Positions 51,552 through 61,746 are shown, counted from the stretch's first letter. The stretch is 64,000 nucleotides of DNA from an uncultured Treponema sp. (GCA_937877515.1 CALFIX010000049.1:18818-82817), one strand, 5' to 3'. A program made the numbers and translations. Notes: generated from the letters alone by a model not told the origin.

Positions 51552-53230
51552 AAAATAAATATTTACTAAAAGCGGTTCTTTTTGCTTTCGGATTAAGTTT
51601 ATGCAGGCTTTATGCTTTGGAAGATGTTTCTCTGGAATTAGAAAATACTTCTGTGGACTCCATAGTAGAAGCTTTTAATGCTTTTGAAGAAACAGGAAAG
51701 CTTTCTGATGATGAAGAAAAAACTGAATACAAGTATACTCGAGAAAAAATATATCCGGAGCCACGGCGTCCTAAAAAGCCCGATGAAGACAAAATTCGCG
51801 AAGTAGAAGCAAAAAATGAAAAAAATGCAGGTAACTCTTACATAGAGCAGTGCAGGGATACTTTTAAATATGGTCTGGAAACAGAAATTCAAGAGCTAAT
51901 TGATGAGCTTACAAAGAATGAAGACCTGCGCATGGTAGACTATATTTATGACCTTTTTCTGGAAACAAAAAGTCCTAGTATTAGACAAAAAATCTTATCA
52001 TATTTTACAAAGCTAAAAGATCCCTGTCTTGCTGACTATGCCGTAGAAATTATAAATGACCCTTATGATGAAAAACGAGATGTTGTGTCTGACTGCTTTA
52101 AATATGTTTCAGAGGCAGGTATTACAGATGCTGTTCCTGGTTTAGTTGACTTAGTTGATAAAGAAGAAGATGAATATTTTGACGGAGCATTAAGTGCCCT
52201 GGGTGAGCTTGGAGGTGTAGAGGAAGCCCGGTTTATTGCCCAGTATTTAGACCGTTCAGATCTTTCCGTTAGTCAGCGGCAGGCTTTAATGAGGGTTTTA
52301 GGACGGATTAAGGCTGTAGAAACTTATGAAAAGTTAGCCGAAATTGCTCAAGATGAAGATGAAAACTCTTATGTAAGAATGTATGCTGCAGAAGCAATAG
52401 GTGCCATGGAAAAGAGCGAGGCTGAAGAAATTTTAGTAAAGCTTTTTGAGGAATCAGATCCAAATTTTAGAGTTTATGTCATAAAAGGTATTTCTCACTT
52501 TACGGACGAGGCTTCTGATAAGGTTATTACTCAGGGCTTAAGAGACTCTCAGTGGAAGGTCAGGCAGGAAGCTGTAAATGCCGTAAAAGAAAGAAAAATG
52601 ACAGACTGCGTGCCTTACTTAATATACCGTTGCAAGGATAAGAGCGAAGAAAAAGTTATAAAAGATAAATGTTATGATGTAATAGCATTCTTAAATACTC
52701 AGGAGGGAAATGAATATTTAATTTCTGTCCTGGATGATAAAAAAATTGCTGACGGAACAAAGGCAACCGTTGCGGCATGTTTATTAAAATATGACAACTC
52801 AGGAACGGAAAAAATTATTGAACTTGCAAGGGAGTGCCTGAAAAGCGATATAAGAAAAAGCCTTAGATATGCACTCGGTAAGGAATTTGCAAAATATGGC
52901 AGGCCCAGTTATGAAAGCATTTGTTCGGAATACCTTGCAAGCGAAGATGTTTCTACTCAAGGTACAGGACTCGATATATGGGCAAAGGGGCGTTATAAAG
53001 CTTTAGAGTCTACAGTTATGAATATTGCACAGGATGCCTTGGACGAAGAGCGTGCCGTGCAGGAAACAAAGACGTATCAGTTTGGAAAAAAGAAGAAAAA
53101 TGCAAATGCTTCTAAGGCTAAACGTATTTTGGAGCAGGCCGGCATCAAAGTTGAAAAAATAACTTCTTCCAATGTTGATGCAGTAACTTCTCCTGCTCCA
53201 AACAGTGCTTCTTCTTCTAACGAAAAGTAG
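51548..53230 (+). CDS. Exported HEAT-repeat protein
   Basis: A 560-residue protein starting at GTG overlapping the tgt stop. The signal peptide ends near CRLYALED. A charged segment (about 40-100) precedes at least eight HEAT-like helical repeats, e.g. FDGALSALGELGGVEEARFIAQYL and VRMYAAEAIGAMEKSEAEEILVKLFEE. The tail is Lys-rich then Ser/Pro-rich. HEAT repeats are protein-binding scaffolds; in the periplasm this may be an assembly platform in the envelope. No specific partner is indicated apart from the lptFG-tgt operon context. Confidence 0.8.
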   Translation: MKNKYLLKAVLFAFGLSLCRLYALEDVSLELENTSVDSIVEAFNAFEETGKLSDDEEKTEYKYTREKIYPEPRRPKKPDEDKIREVEAKNEKNAGNSYIEQCRDTFKYGLETEIQELIDELTKNEDLRMVDYIYDLFLETKSPSIRQKILSYFTKLKDPCLADYAVEIINDPYDEKRDVVSDCFKYVSEAGITDAVPGLVDLVDKEEDEYFDGALSALGELGGVEEARFIAQYLDRSDLSVSQRQALMRVLGRIKAVETYEKLAEIAQDEDENSYVRMYAAEAIGAMEKSEAEEILVKLFEESDPNFRVYVIKGISHFTDEASDKVITQGLRDSQWKVRQEAVNAVKERKMTDCVPYLIYRCKDKSEEKVIKDKCYDVIAFLNTQEGNEYLISVLDDKKIADGTKATVAACLLKYDNSGTEKIIELARECLKSDIRKSLRYALGKEFAKYGRPSYESICSEYLASEDVSTQGTGLDIWAKGRYKALESTVMNIAQDALDEERAVQETKTYQFGKKKKNANASKAKRILEQAGIKVEKITSSNVDAVTSPAPNSASSSNEK

Positions 53231-53237
53231 CTTCTTT

Positions 53238-55814
53238 TTATTCGTATAAACTGTTAAGTACTCTGTAAACAATGTTTACTTTTTCCCTCATGTCTATGCT
53301 TATTTCTCTTTCTGAGATGTCGTCAATAAGTTTTTCTAAAGAAGAAAGGCTTTCGTTAAGCGCAGTCTGGAATCCTCTGGAAACTTTGTACCAGTAAGTG
53401 CCGTTACCGTCTGTAAACAGACAGATAAATCCAAGCTCTTTAGATGCTTTTTTTGCTTCTGTTACACGCATAATGGAACTAAGAGAGTTTATAAGTTTGT
53501 AAAGGTTTTCTTCTGTAGAAATATGCAGGTTTAATTTTCTTTGCCACTGTTTTTCCTCTATTGGTTCCAGGTTTAGAAGCCTGGTGGCTTTGATGATTAT
53601 TTCCATTTTTTCACTTTCAAAAAGCTTGTAGGTTCCCTTCATAAGAACTGTGCCCCTCATTCCGCCAATTTGGGCAAGAAGGTTTTCATTTTTCTCTCGT
53701 GCACAGGCTTCCTTAAATTCTTTCCATGGAAGAATAAGTATTTTTTTGCCTTTGATTTTTTCAAATTTAAAAACCTTATCTCCAAAGAATACAGAATTTT
53801 CATCTTTCTTTTTATCTTTTTTGTTTTTGTCCTTAGATTTTTTTTCTTCGTTAAAGCTGGTTCCCTTGTATTCAAAGTTACCGGTGAGGCTTTTACCTTT
53901 GTTACCCCTGGCTGCATTAAGTTCTTTTTCTAAGAGGGGGTCAATTAATTCAAGTTGATTTTTTGTAAGAGGCGAAACACTCATTGCAAAAGTTCTGCTT
54001 GTTTTTACAATTTCGCCTGCAACTATGTAAAGCGGATTGTTGCGGAACATTGAGCTTCCTGGGTGTATGGAAATATGATCAGCTGTCAAAGAGCGGTATG
54101 TTTCGCGGCCTTCCCTTATGCAGACAAATTGAATCATTCCGCTTGCAATACAGCAAAGATAGTTGTCCATCTTTCCGCCAGAGGTAAGAGGCAGCTGCAA
54201 TCGCTTAGAAATGATTTCTTCAAGCTGCACTTTTATATTAAAGATTTCTGCCATTACACGTTCATCCAGGTAATTTCTTTTGCAGAATTTTTGCTTGTTA
54301 GAGCTTTCCATGTAGCGCCTGTAAAGATGTACATAGCTTACAAAGTCTCCCTGCATGTCTCGGAATGCGTGATGAGCTTCTCTAGCAAGTGTTTCTTCTC
54401 CAACAGGAAGAATAAACGGAGAGTTTGTACTCATAAATGCGGAAGCTATTAAAACTTCTTCTAGAACATCTGGATAGCGTAAAATGCTTTCTACAATTAT
54501 GCGGCTTACACGCGGCTCCAAAGGAAACTCTACCATTAGCTTTCCAATTCTGCTTAAAGAACCATCATTTTCTAAAGCGTGCAGCATGTTAAGTGTCTGT
54601 ACGGCACTTCTAATTCCTTCCTTACCGGGAGGCGAAATAAAGTCAAAGCTTTCAAAGTCTGTAATGCCTAGCTCTGCCATGCGTAAAACAACTTCGCTTA
54701 AGTCTGTTCTGTATATTTCTTCCGTGGTATATTCGTCGCGTCTTTCAAAATCTTTTTTTGTATAAAGTCTGTAGCATGTTCCCGGAGCAGTGCGGCCGGC
54801 TCTTCCCCGTCGCTGAGCACAGCTTGCACGGCTTACAGGTGTTTCTATTAAGCTAGAAGTAAAGGTTCTTGGACTATAAAAGTTAAGCTTTGCAAGACCT
54901 GAATCTATTACAGTTGTAATTCCATTTATTGTAACGGAGGTTTCTGCAATATTCGTACTTAATACAACTTTCTTTTTTCCAAATGGTGCATTAAAAAAAA
55001 CTTTTTCCTGCTCTTCTTTAGGAAGACGACCATAAAGAGGTATTATGTGTATTTTTGAATGGAACGGCGCGTCATAAAGGCTTTGCATTGTGTCTTTTAT
55101 AATTTTTTCTCCAGGTAAGAAAACCAGAATGTCTCCTTGTTCCTTGTTGTCTAACACTCTGTCTATAGTGCTTTCTATTTTTTTTATAAGAGCTTCACAT
55201 GAAGCATCGTTAGAAGTACTGGCTTCTATTGCAGGAGGATCGTATACCATAGCAACAGGATAGATTTGTGTTTCTATTGTAACGATAGGGCAGTTGTTAA
55301 AGTATCGGCTAAAGGCTTCTGCATTCATTGTAGCAGAGCTTACAATTACTCTAAAATCTTTTCTTGCCTGAAGAATTCGTTTTAGTAGTCCCAAGACAAA
55401 GTCAATGTTTAAACTTCTTTCGTGGGCCTCATCAACCATAATGACAGAATACTTACTCATCCAGGGGTCAAGCTTCATTTCCTGTAAGAGAATGCCGTCT
55501 GTCATTATTTTTATTTTTGTAGTTGAATCTGTTTTGTCTTCAAAGCGCATTTTGTACCCTACAAGTCCCGGATACTTTGTTTTTAGCTGCTTAGAAATAA
55601 ATTCGCTTACACTTAAGGCCGCAATACGGCGGGGTTGCGTTACGGCAATAACTCCGTTAGAAGAATATCCTGCCTCGTGCAAAATAACAGGAAGTTGAGT
55701 TGTTTTTCCGCTGCCTGTCGGGCTTTGTACTACTATAACCTGATTTTCTTTTAATGCGTCAAGAATACGCTGCTTTTGTTCGTAAACAGGAAGTGCCTTG
55801 TAATCTATAGCCAT
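53238..55814 (-). CDS. DEAH-box ATP-dependent RNA helicase (HrpA/HrpB-like)
   Basis: An 858-residue helicase with motif I SPTGSGKTTQLP, Ia TQPRRIAALS, II DEAH, III SSATM, V VVLSTNIAETSVTI and VI QRRGRAGRTAPG. The ratchet (HA2) and OB-like regions follow. A very Lys/Asp-rich insert (about 640-665) interrupts the C-terminal part, and the last 190 residues are not family-typical. It could act in RNA remodelling or mRNA processing; the HrpA and HrpB subtypes are not separable by eye. It overlaps the upstream CapA-like gene by ten bases and ends next to the convergent HEAT-repeat gene. Confidence 0.9.
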   Translation of the reverse strand: MAIDYKALPVYEQKQRILDALKENQVIVVQSPTGSGKTTQLPVILHEAGYSSNGVIAVTQPRRIAALSVSEFISKQLKTKYPGLVGYKMRFEDKTDSTTKIKIMTDGILLQEMKLDPWMSKYSVIMVDEAHERSLNIDFVLGLLKRILQARKDFRVIVSSATMNAEAFSRYFNNCPIVTIETQIYPVAMVYDPPAIEASTSNDASCEALIKKIESTIDRVLDNKEQGDILVFLPGEKIIKDTMQSLYDAPFHSKIHIIPLYGRLPKEEQEKVFFNAPFGKKKVVLSTNIAETSVTINGITTVIDSGLAKLNFYSPRTFTSSLIETPVSRASCAQRRGRAGRTAPGTCYRLYTKKDFERRDEYTTEEIYRTDLSEVVLRMAELGITDFESFDFISPPGKEGIRSAVQTLNMLHALENDGSLSRIGKLMVEFPLEPRVSRIIVESILRYPDVLEEVLIASAFMSTNSPFILPVGEETLAREAHHAFRDMQGDFVSYVHLYRRYMESSNKQKFCKRNYLDERVMAEIFNIKVQLEEIISKRLQLPLTSGGKMDNYLCCIASGMIQFVCIREGRETYRSLTADHISIHPGSSMFRNNPLYIVAGEIVKTSRTFAMSVSPLTKNQLELIDPLLEKELNAARGNKGKSLTGNFEYKGTSFNEEKKSKDKNKKDKKKDENSVFFGDKVFKFEKIKGKKILILPWKEFKEACAREKNENLLAQIGGMRGTVLMKGTYKLFESEKMEIIIKATRLLNLEPIEEKQWQRKLNLHISTEENLYKLINSLSSIMRVTEAKKASKELGFICLFTDGNGTYWYKVSRGFQTALNESLSSLEKLIDDISEREISIDMREKVNIVYRVLNSLYE

Positions 55815-57025
55815 GTTGTTTTTCCTTTAATTTTTTCCATAAGTTTTTTTCTTTGCTCCATGTATGCGGCCCAGTTTTTTTGACCGCCGTCCTTTAATGA
55901 AGCTATAAAATTTTCATCTAAAACCTTTATGACAAACTGCCACTTAGGTGTAATATACGTTGTAATCAGAATAGGGTTTATGACTGCAATTTGAATTTTT
56001 TTTTCAGAGTTTCTGATAAATCGAACCTGTGTAATGTAGCCGTCCCCCGTGTAGTCCCTTTCGTTTTGGGGATTAGAAAAATCAGGCTCCCATCTTTGTG
56101 CGCTTATGGTGTTTCCTTGTGCAAAAAAGACTATTTTTGAAGGGACCTCCCTGTTATACGAAACAGCTTCCCATTCTTTTGCAACATGCGGATGATTTGC
56201 CCAGAGAACATCAACTCCATTTTCTAAAAGCTTATAATAAAACTCCCTTTGCCCTTTTTGAATTTCCCTAACATATTCTGGTTCTGATGTGTGAAAGCTT
56301 AAGACAAAAAGATCTGCATTTACAGTTTTTTTTAGTTCAGAAATATTCTCTATAAACTCTTCTCTCTCTCTTTCCTTAGGAGGAATGTAGTCATACCACT
56401 CTTTGTTGTCCGGTCGGTTTATGACTTCTGTTACTGCCATAAATAAAACATTCCAAAGCTCTCCTGATTCAGAAATACAAGGAATTACACGATATGTAAG
56501 AGGCCCATTTTTTGAGTCTTTTATTCCGCAAGCAAAAATAGGTCGTAAACTTTTTTTAGTTTTATCTTCGGTACTCTTAAAAAAATCCCTTGTACTTTTT
56601 ATTCCTTCTAGCCCCTGGTCGCTAGTGTGATTATTAGAAAGACTAAAAACATTAAAGCCCGCTTCTATTGCAGATAAAGCATAATCCTGGTGTACGTTAA
56701 ACTCCGGATAGCTGGAACATTCTCTTGTTTCTGTAACAGGTGTCTCTAAGTTTGCAAAACTAAGAGTGCTTTCTTTTAGATATTTTTCTATGTCCGCATA
56801 GATTGCACTGTAAGGTTTTGTGCTGTAATTGGGTCTATGAGCCATTATGTCGCCGGCAAACGTTAAAAGAATGCTGTCTTTATCTCTGTAGTATTCCGAA
56901 CTGTTTTGGGGTTTATGAAAAGTGCTTTCGGTGGCGGGGGGCGTTACACAATAGGTAAATAAAAAAAATACGCCAAGGAGAAGAAGTTTATTTACTGTTT
57001 TCCAAAGCGTATTTTTTTTTAGCAT
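55805..57025 (-). CDS. CapA-family lipoprotein (poly-gamma-glutamate synthesis-like)
   Basis: A 406-residue lipoprotein (lipobox LFTYC, Cys about 26). It has the CapA/PGA_cap calcineurin-like phosphoesterase motifs FAGDIMAHRP, FANLETPVT, SLSNNHTSDQG, SFHTSEPEY and WANHPHVAKEWE. Members are metal-dependent enzymes linked to capsule poly-gamma-glutamate or related polymers, but many occur outside capsule loci with unknown substrates. It is surface or periplasmic. Its neighbours (helicase, pta) do not clarify the role. Confidence 0.85.
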   Translation of the reverse strand: MLKKNTLWKTVNKLLLLGVFFLFTYCVTPPATESTFHKPQNSSEYYRDKDSILLTFAGDIMAHRPNYSTKPYSAIYADIEKYLKESTLSFANLETPVTETRECSSYPEFNVHQDYALSAIEAGFNVFSLSNNHTSDQGLEGIKSTRDFFKSTEDKTKKSLRPIFACGIKDSKNGPLTYRVIPCISESGELWNVLFMAVTEVINRPDNKEWYDYIPPKEREREEFIENISELKKTVNADLFVLSFHTSEPEYVREIQKGQREFYYKLLENGVDVLWANHPHVAKEWEAVSYNREVPSKIVFFAQGNTISAQRWEPDFSNPQNERDYTGDGYITQVRFIRNSEKKIQIAVINPILITTYITPKWQFVIKVLDENFIASLKDGGQKNWAAYMEQRKKLMEKIKGKTTWL

Positions 57026-57030
57026 AGAAC

Positions 57031-58068
57031 TTAGTTCTTCTTTCCTGCCTGAACTAATGTGATTGCACTTGTTACAACAATTTCGTCACTTGTACAACCG
57101 CGACTTAAGTCGCTTATTGGCTGGGCAAAGCCCTGTAAAATTGGTCCATAGGCATCTGCATGTGCAAAACGCTGAACAAGCTTATAACCGATGTTACCTG
57201 CTTCGAGGCTTGGGAAAATAAGAGTATTTACTTTACCTGTAATAGGTGAACCGGGAGCTTTCTTTTCTGTTACAGATGGAATTAAAGCTGCGTCAGCCTG
57301 TAATTCACCGTCTAAAAGAAGTTCCGGTTCTCTTTCTTTTGCCATTTTTACAGCTTCCTGAACTTTAACAACATCTTCAAGCTTTCCTCCACTTCCTTTA
57401 GAAGAGAATGAAAGCATGGCAACAGCAGGTTCTACGCCAAGCAAGTCACGGCAGCTTTTTGCAGAGTCAAGAGCAATGTCTGCAAGCTGTTCACTTGTAG
57501 GACGAGGGTTTACAGCACAGTCTGCAAATACCATGTAACCTTCATAACCCCATGACTTATCGTGAGTATCCATTACAAAGCAGGATGATGCTGTTTTTGT
57601 TCCCGGAGCTGTACCAATTACTTTTAAGCCTGCACGAAGTAAATCTGCTGTAGCAGAGAGAGCACCGGAAACCATAGCATCAGCTTTACCGGTCTTTATC
57701 ATCATTGCACCAAAGCTTAACGGGTCTTTTAACATAAATGCCTTTCCGGCTTCCGCATCTTTTACTTCAGGTTCTCCTGTTTTCTTGTTGATTTTTCCGG
57801 CACGGAGTTCGCAGTATTTTGCACCAAATTCATCTAACCATTCACTTTTTTCAGGATTGATTACTGTAATTCCGTCTAAGCTTACACCTTTTGATTTTGC
57901 AACAGCTTCTACTTCTTCTTTTTTACCAAGAAGTGTAACGGTTTTTGCAAGCTTTTCTTCTACAATTTTTGCAGCTGCAACAACAGTTCTCTCTTCTGTT
58001 CCTTCTGGAAGAACAAGACTGTTCTGGTAGTCCCTTGCCTTCTTTTTCATTTCTTCTACAAAGTTCAT
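57031..58068 (-). CDS. pta: Phosphate acetyltransferase
   Basis: A 345-residue single-domain Pta with DAMVSGALSATADLLRAGLKVIGT, FADCAVNPRPTSEQLADIA, MLSFSSKGSG and NTLIFPSLEAGNIGYKLVQRF. It interconverts acetyl-CoA and acetyl phosphate, and with acetate kinase (not in the window) yields ATP in acetate fermentation. The short form lacks the N-terminal regulatory domain of enterobacterial Pta. It lies five bases upstream of the CapA-like gene in the direction of transcription. Confidence 0.96.
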   Translation of the reverse strand: MNFVEEMKKKARDYQNSLVLPEGTEERTVVAAAKIVEEKLAKTVTLLGKKEEVEAVAKSKGVSLDGITVINPEKSEWLDEFGAKYCELRAGKINKKTGEPEVKDAEAGKAFMLKDPLSFGAMMIKTGKADAMVSGALSATADLLRAGLKVIGTAPGTKTASSCFVMDTHDKSWGYEGYMVFADCAVNPRPTSEQLADIALDSAKSCRDLLGVEPAVAMLSFSSKGSGGKLEDVVKVQEAVKMAKEREPELLLDGELQADAALIPSVTEKKAPGSPITGKVNTLIFPSLEAGNIGYKLVQRFAHADAYGPILQGFAQPISDLSRGCTSDEIVVTSAITLVQAGKKN

Positions 58069-58102
58069 TTAAATGCCTCTAAAAAAATAAAATTCGTTTC
58101 CT

Positions 58103-58131
58103 ATGATATAGCTAAAATGCCTTTTTTACAA
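58103..58131 (-). promoter_or_regulatory. Promoter of pta
   Basis: On the minus strand TTGTAA (complement of 58126-58131) and TATCAT (complement of 58103-58108) are 17 bases apart, with about 28 bases from the likely start site to the ATG. Confidence 0.55.
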
Positions 58132-58152
58132 GCTCCATGCGTAACCTTACCT

Positions 58153-59634
58153 TTAACCGATAAGAGACTTTTGCTTTTTGCTTATAGGTTCGCATGTTAA
58201 ATCAACTCCAAGCTTTTTAAAGATTTTTCGGTCTACTTCACTAAGCATGACTGTCGTGTGAACCTGACATCCTTTTAGTTTTGGAAGCTGCTCTAAAGCT
58301 TTACTGCAGTTATCATCAGTTTTAGAGAGAATGGAAAGAGCTACCAAAACCTCATCCGTATGAAGACGGGGATTGTTACCGCTTAAGTAAGTAACCTTTG
58401 TTTTTTGAATAGGCTCAATCATTTCTTTTGGAATAAGCTTAAGCTTGTGGTCAAGCCCTGCAAGATGCTTTGTTGCGTTTAGTATAAGGGCTGCACTTGT
58501 TCCAAGTAAATCGCTTGTTTCTGAAGTGATTATTGTTCCGTCAGAAAGCTCTATGGCGGCGCTTGGAACCTTAGATTTTGCTTCTCTTTCCTTTGCAAAA
58601 ATTGTAACGCGTCTGTCGTCTGTGGTAATGCCAGCCTGCTTCATTAAAAGCTCTATTTTGCTGACTTCCTCTTCGCTTGCGTTTCCAAGCTTTAGGTTGT
58701 TTAACGTAGCATAGTAACGGCGAATAATTTCCTGCCTGCTGGCTTCCTTACAAGCTTCGTCATCGTAAATGCAGTAGCCTGCCATGTTTACGCCCATGTC
58801 TGTCGGAGACCTGTAGGGGTTCTCTCCGTAAATGCCTTTAAAAATTGCATCAAGAACTGGGAAAATTTCTATGTCTCGGTTATAGTTTACAGTTGTTTTT
58901 CCGTATGCTTCCAGGTGCCATGGGTCTATCATGTTTACATCGTTTAAGTCGGCAGTTGCAGCCTCGTAAGCCATGTTTACCGGATGCTTTAGAGGTAGAT
59001 TCCATATAGGGAAAGTTTCAAATTTTGCGTATCCTGCCTTAATGCCTCGTTTGTTTTCATGGTAAAGCTGGCTTAAACATGTTGCCATTTTACCGCTTCC
59101 AGGGCCAGGAGCCGTAACAACAACTAAGGGGCGGCTTGTTTCTATGTAGTCGTTTTTACCATAACCTTCATCGCTGTCTATTAAGGCAACGTTAGAAGGG
59201 TAGCCTGGAATAGTGTAGTGATAGTAAGCCTTAATGCCCATTTTCTTAAGCTTTGTACGGAATAGCTTTGCGGCTTCTTGCCCTGTGTAGTGTGTAATTA
59301 CTACGCTTCCTACCATAAGGCCTCTGCTCTGAAACTCATCTCGCAAGCGAAGAACATCTTTGTCGTAAGTAATTCCAAGGTCTCCACGAACTTTGTTTTT
59401 TTCAATATCTACAGCACTAATTACAATAACAATTTCTGCAACGTCGCTAAGCTGCATTAGCATACGAAGCTTGCTGTCCGGCTCAAAACCCGGAAGTACG
59501 CGGGAGGCATGGTAGTCGTCAAAAAGCTTTCCACCAAATTCAAGATAGAGCTTGTCACCAAATTTTGAGATACGCTCTTTAATGTGTTCTGATTGAATCT
59601 TAAGATATTTGTCGTTGTCAAATCCGTTTTTCAT
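58153..59634 (-). CDS. DUF1846-family protein
   Basis: A 493-residue cytoplasmic protein. It matches the DUF1846 family in the N-terminal KIQSEHIKERISKFGDKLYLEFGGKLFDDYHASRVLPGF, a nucleotide-binding-like VVVTAPGPGSGKMATCLSQLYH (about 170-190) and VNMAGYCIYDDEACKEASRQEI. The family has a solved structure but no established reaction; the glycine-rich loop suggests a nucleotide or phosphate ligand. It is monocistronic, with argS divergent upstream. Confidence 0.88.
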   Translation of the reverse strand: MKNGFDNDKYLKIQSEHIKERISKFGDKLYLEFGGKLFDDYHASRVLPGFEPDSKLRMLMQLSDVAEIVIVISAVDIEKNKVRGDLGITYDKDVLRLRDEFQSRGLMVGSVVITHYTGQEAAKLFRTKLKKMGIKAYYHYTIPGYPSNVALIDSDEGYGKNDYIETSRPLVVVTAPGPGSGKMATCLSQLYHENKRGIKAGYAKFETFPIWNLPLKHPVNMAYEAATADLNDVNMIDPWHLEAYGKTTVNYNRDIEIFPVLDAIFKGIYGENPYRSPTDMGVNMAGYCIYDDEACKEASRQEIIRRYYATLNNLKLGNASEEEVSKIELLMKQAGITTDDRRVTIFAKEREAKSKVPSAAIELSDGTIITSETSDLLGTSAALILNATKHLAGLDHKLKLIPKEMIEPIQKTKVTYLSGNNPRLHTDEVLVALSILSKTDDNCSKALEQLPKLKGCQVHTTVMLSEVDRKIFKKLGVDLTCEPISKKQKSLIG

Positions 59635-59674
59635 AACGGAACTTGATTATAGCAAAAAACAGGAGGTGCAACAA

Positions 59675-59746
59675 GTGAATTTTTGCTGTTGGTCGATGCC
59701 TGAAGCAATGTTTTTACACCCCTCAAGGCGAGTCAGTACTTCCTAA
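59675..59746 (+). CDS. Possible small leader ORF upstream of argS
   Basis: A perfect AGGAGG (59661-59666) lies eight bases before a GTG that opens 23 codons, ending TAA at 59744-59746. The peptide reads NFCCWSMPEAMF early and carries consecutive rare-type AGG CGA arginine codons at positions 18-19. AGCAAAAA (59651-59658) and TTTTTGCT (59680-59687) form an inverted repeat over its start. There is no clear terminator after it, so regulation of argS by arginine supply is only a possibility. Confidence 0.35.
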   Translation: MNFCCWSMPEAMFLHPSRRVSTS

Positions 59747-59854
59747 AAAAACTTTACATGACCGGGTCTTAAGTAACTTAAAAACTAATGACATAAGAGA
59801 AGATTTTTGGTAAACTCTCGAAAACTTTTAAAACCACTTATTAAGGGGCATTTT

Positions 59855-61723
59855 ATGGCAGACCAGAAAGAAACTTTACGACTGATTATAACAGACGCAA
59901 TAAATGAATATAAAAATACGAAAGCTCTCCCTGGGGATGCTGTTACGATAGAAAGTGTACGTGTAGAAAATCCTCCAAAACCGGAAATGGGAGACTTAGG
60001 TTGCCCTATGTTTGCTCTTGCAAAAGCTTTTAGAATGGCTCCTCCTCAGATTGCACAAGGCGTTTATGAAGTTATAGAAAACGCAATAAGCTCCGGTAAA
60101 ACTCTTGGTGGTATAGAGCCTTCTTCTTTAGGTACCTTTAGTGCCGTTGGCCCTTATGTAAACGTAAAGCTTAATAAAGCCAGTGCTGTCGGCGATGTTT
60201 TAAAAGCCATAATTGACCAGAAAGAAAATTACGGTTCCCTTTTAGAGAATGGTACATCTCTCCTGAATGGCCAGAAAATTATGGTTGAGTATTCCAGCCC
60301 AAATACAAATAAGCCTCTTCACTTAGGGCACATGAGAAATGATGCGTTAGGTGAAAGTGTAAGCCGCATTTTAAAAAAGGCCGGGGCAGATGTGTTCCGA
60401 ACGATTATTGTAAACAACCGCGGAATTCATATCTGTAAAAGCATGCTGGCTTATAAACTTTTCCATGAAGAAAAAGGCGACACCCCGGAAAGCTTAGGCA
60501 TGAAGGGCGACCACTTTGTAGGTCAGTGCTATGTAGAATTTGATAAGTACTTGAAAGGCGAAAAAGATAGGCCAGAAACAGCTCATCCTGAAGCCCAGAC
60601 CATGGCAGAAGAAATGCTTGTTAAGTGGGAACAGGGAGATAAAGAAGTTAGAGCTCTTTGGGAAAAAATGAATAGGTGGACTCTTGACGGTGTAAAAGAA
60701 ACTTATGAACGTACCGGAGTTGGTTTTGAAAAATATTACTTTGAAAGCGACACCTATCTTTTAGGAAAAGAAGTTATAGACCGGGGCTTAGAAAAGGGAA
60801 TTTTTTATAAGGCGGAAGACGGTTCTGTGCGTATGGATGTAACAGAAGCTTCCGGAAAGAGTAAAGATGGAGAAGCCCAGGAAAAGGTTCTCCTTAGAAA
60901 AGACGGAACTTCAGTTTATATAACTCAGGATTTAGGTACTGCATTAAAGCGCCACGAAGACTGGAACTACAATCAGATGGTGTATGTTGTTGCAAGTGAA
61001 CAGAACTATCACTTTAAAGTTTTATTCTATATATTAAAGAAGCTTGGCTATGAGTGGGCAGAAAAATTGTTCCATCTAAGTTATGGCATGGTAAATCTTC
61101 CGAATGGACGTATGAAGAGCCGCGAAGGCACGGTTGTTGATGCCGATGATTTAATTGACAGCTTAAAAGAAGATGCTATAAAGGCCATAAATGAACGTGG
61201 CCGTGACGAAGAAGTAGGAGATGTAAATGATGTTTCCGAAAAAGTTGCCATTGCAGCTTTACATTACTACCTCTTACAGGTAAGCCCTGTTAAGGACATG
61301 GTGTTTAACCCTGCAGAAAGCTTAAGCTTTACAGGAAATACCGGTCCTTACTTACAGTACATGGGGGCTCGCATTGCTTCTGTTTTAAGAAAGGCAGGTG
61401 AACAGGGGCTTACATTAAATTCTTCAGATGGGGCACTGTCTCTTTTAACACACGAAAGTGAATGGACTTTAGTAAAGGCACTTCAAAAGTTCCCTGCTGT
61501 AGTTGGAAGGGCTGCAGAAAATTTAGACCCAAGTGTTGTAGCTTCATATCTTTATGATGTAAGTAAGAGTTTTAGTGCATTCTACCGGGACTGTCCTATT
61601 CTTTCTGCTGCAGACGAGAATAAAACACTGGCAGAAGCCCGCTTAACATTAGCAAGCTGCACGCTTACGGTTTTAAAGGAAGCAATGAACTTAGTTTGTG
61701 TTCCTTTCTTGGAAAGAATGTAA
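59855..61723 (+). CDS. argS: Arginyl-tRNA synthetase
   Basis: A 622-residue class I synthetase. The HIGH motif appears as NKPLHLGHMRND and the KMSKS-equivalent as GRMKSREGTVVDADD. The anticodon-binding helical domain ends with a normal C-terminal CVPFLERM. The N-terminal Add1 domain (about 1-110) contacts the tRNA D-loop. The ATG after AAGGGG is used; the 16 codons upstream to 59807 have no ribosome binding site. Confidence 0.95.
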   Translation: MADQKETLRLIITDAINEYKNTKALPGDAVTIESVRVENPPKPEMGDLGCPMFALAKAFRMAPPQIAQGVYEVIENAISSGKTLGGIEPSSLGTFSAVGPYVNVKLNKASAVGDVLKAIIDQKENYGSLLENGTSLLNGQKIMVEYSSPNTNKPLHLGHMRNDALGESVSRILKKAGADVFRTIIVNNRGIHICKSMLAYKLFHEEKGDTPESLGMKGDHFVGQCYVEFDKYLKGEKDRPETAHPEAQTMAEEMLVKWEQGDKEVRALWEKMNRWTLDGVKETYERTGVGFEKYYFESDTYLLGKEVIDRGLEKGIFYKAEDGSVRMDVTEASGKSKDGEAQEKVLLRKDGTSVYITQDLGTALKRHEDWNYNQMVYVVASEQNYHFKVLFYILKKLGYEWAEKLFHLSYGMVNLPNGRMKSREGTVVDADDLIDSLKEDAIKAINERGRDEEVGDVNDVSEKVAIAALHYYLLQVSPVKDMVFNPAESLSFTGNTGPYLQYMGARIASVLRKAGEQGLTLNSSDGALSLLTHESEWTLVKALQKFPAVVGRAAENLDPSVVASYLYDVSKSFSAFYRDCPILSAADENKTLAEARLTLASCTLTVLKEAMNLVCVPFLERM

Positions 61724-61746
61724 CTATATAAACCTACGCCCAAGAC

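Noticed and set aside
59641..59854. T-box leader for argS
   Set aside because: The T-box sequence (GGTGGNACCGCG) and a terminator are both absent.
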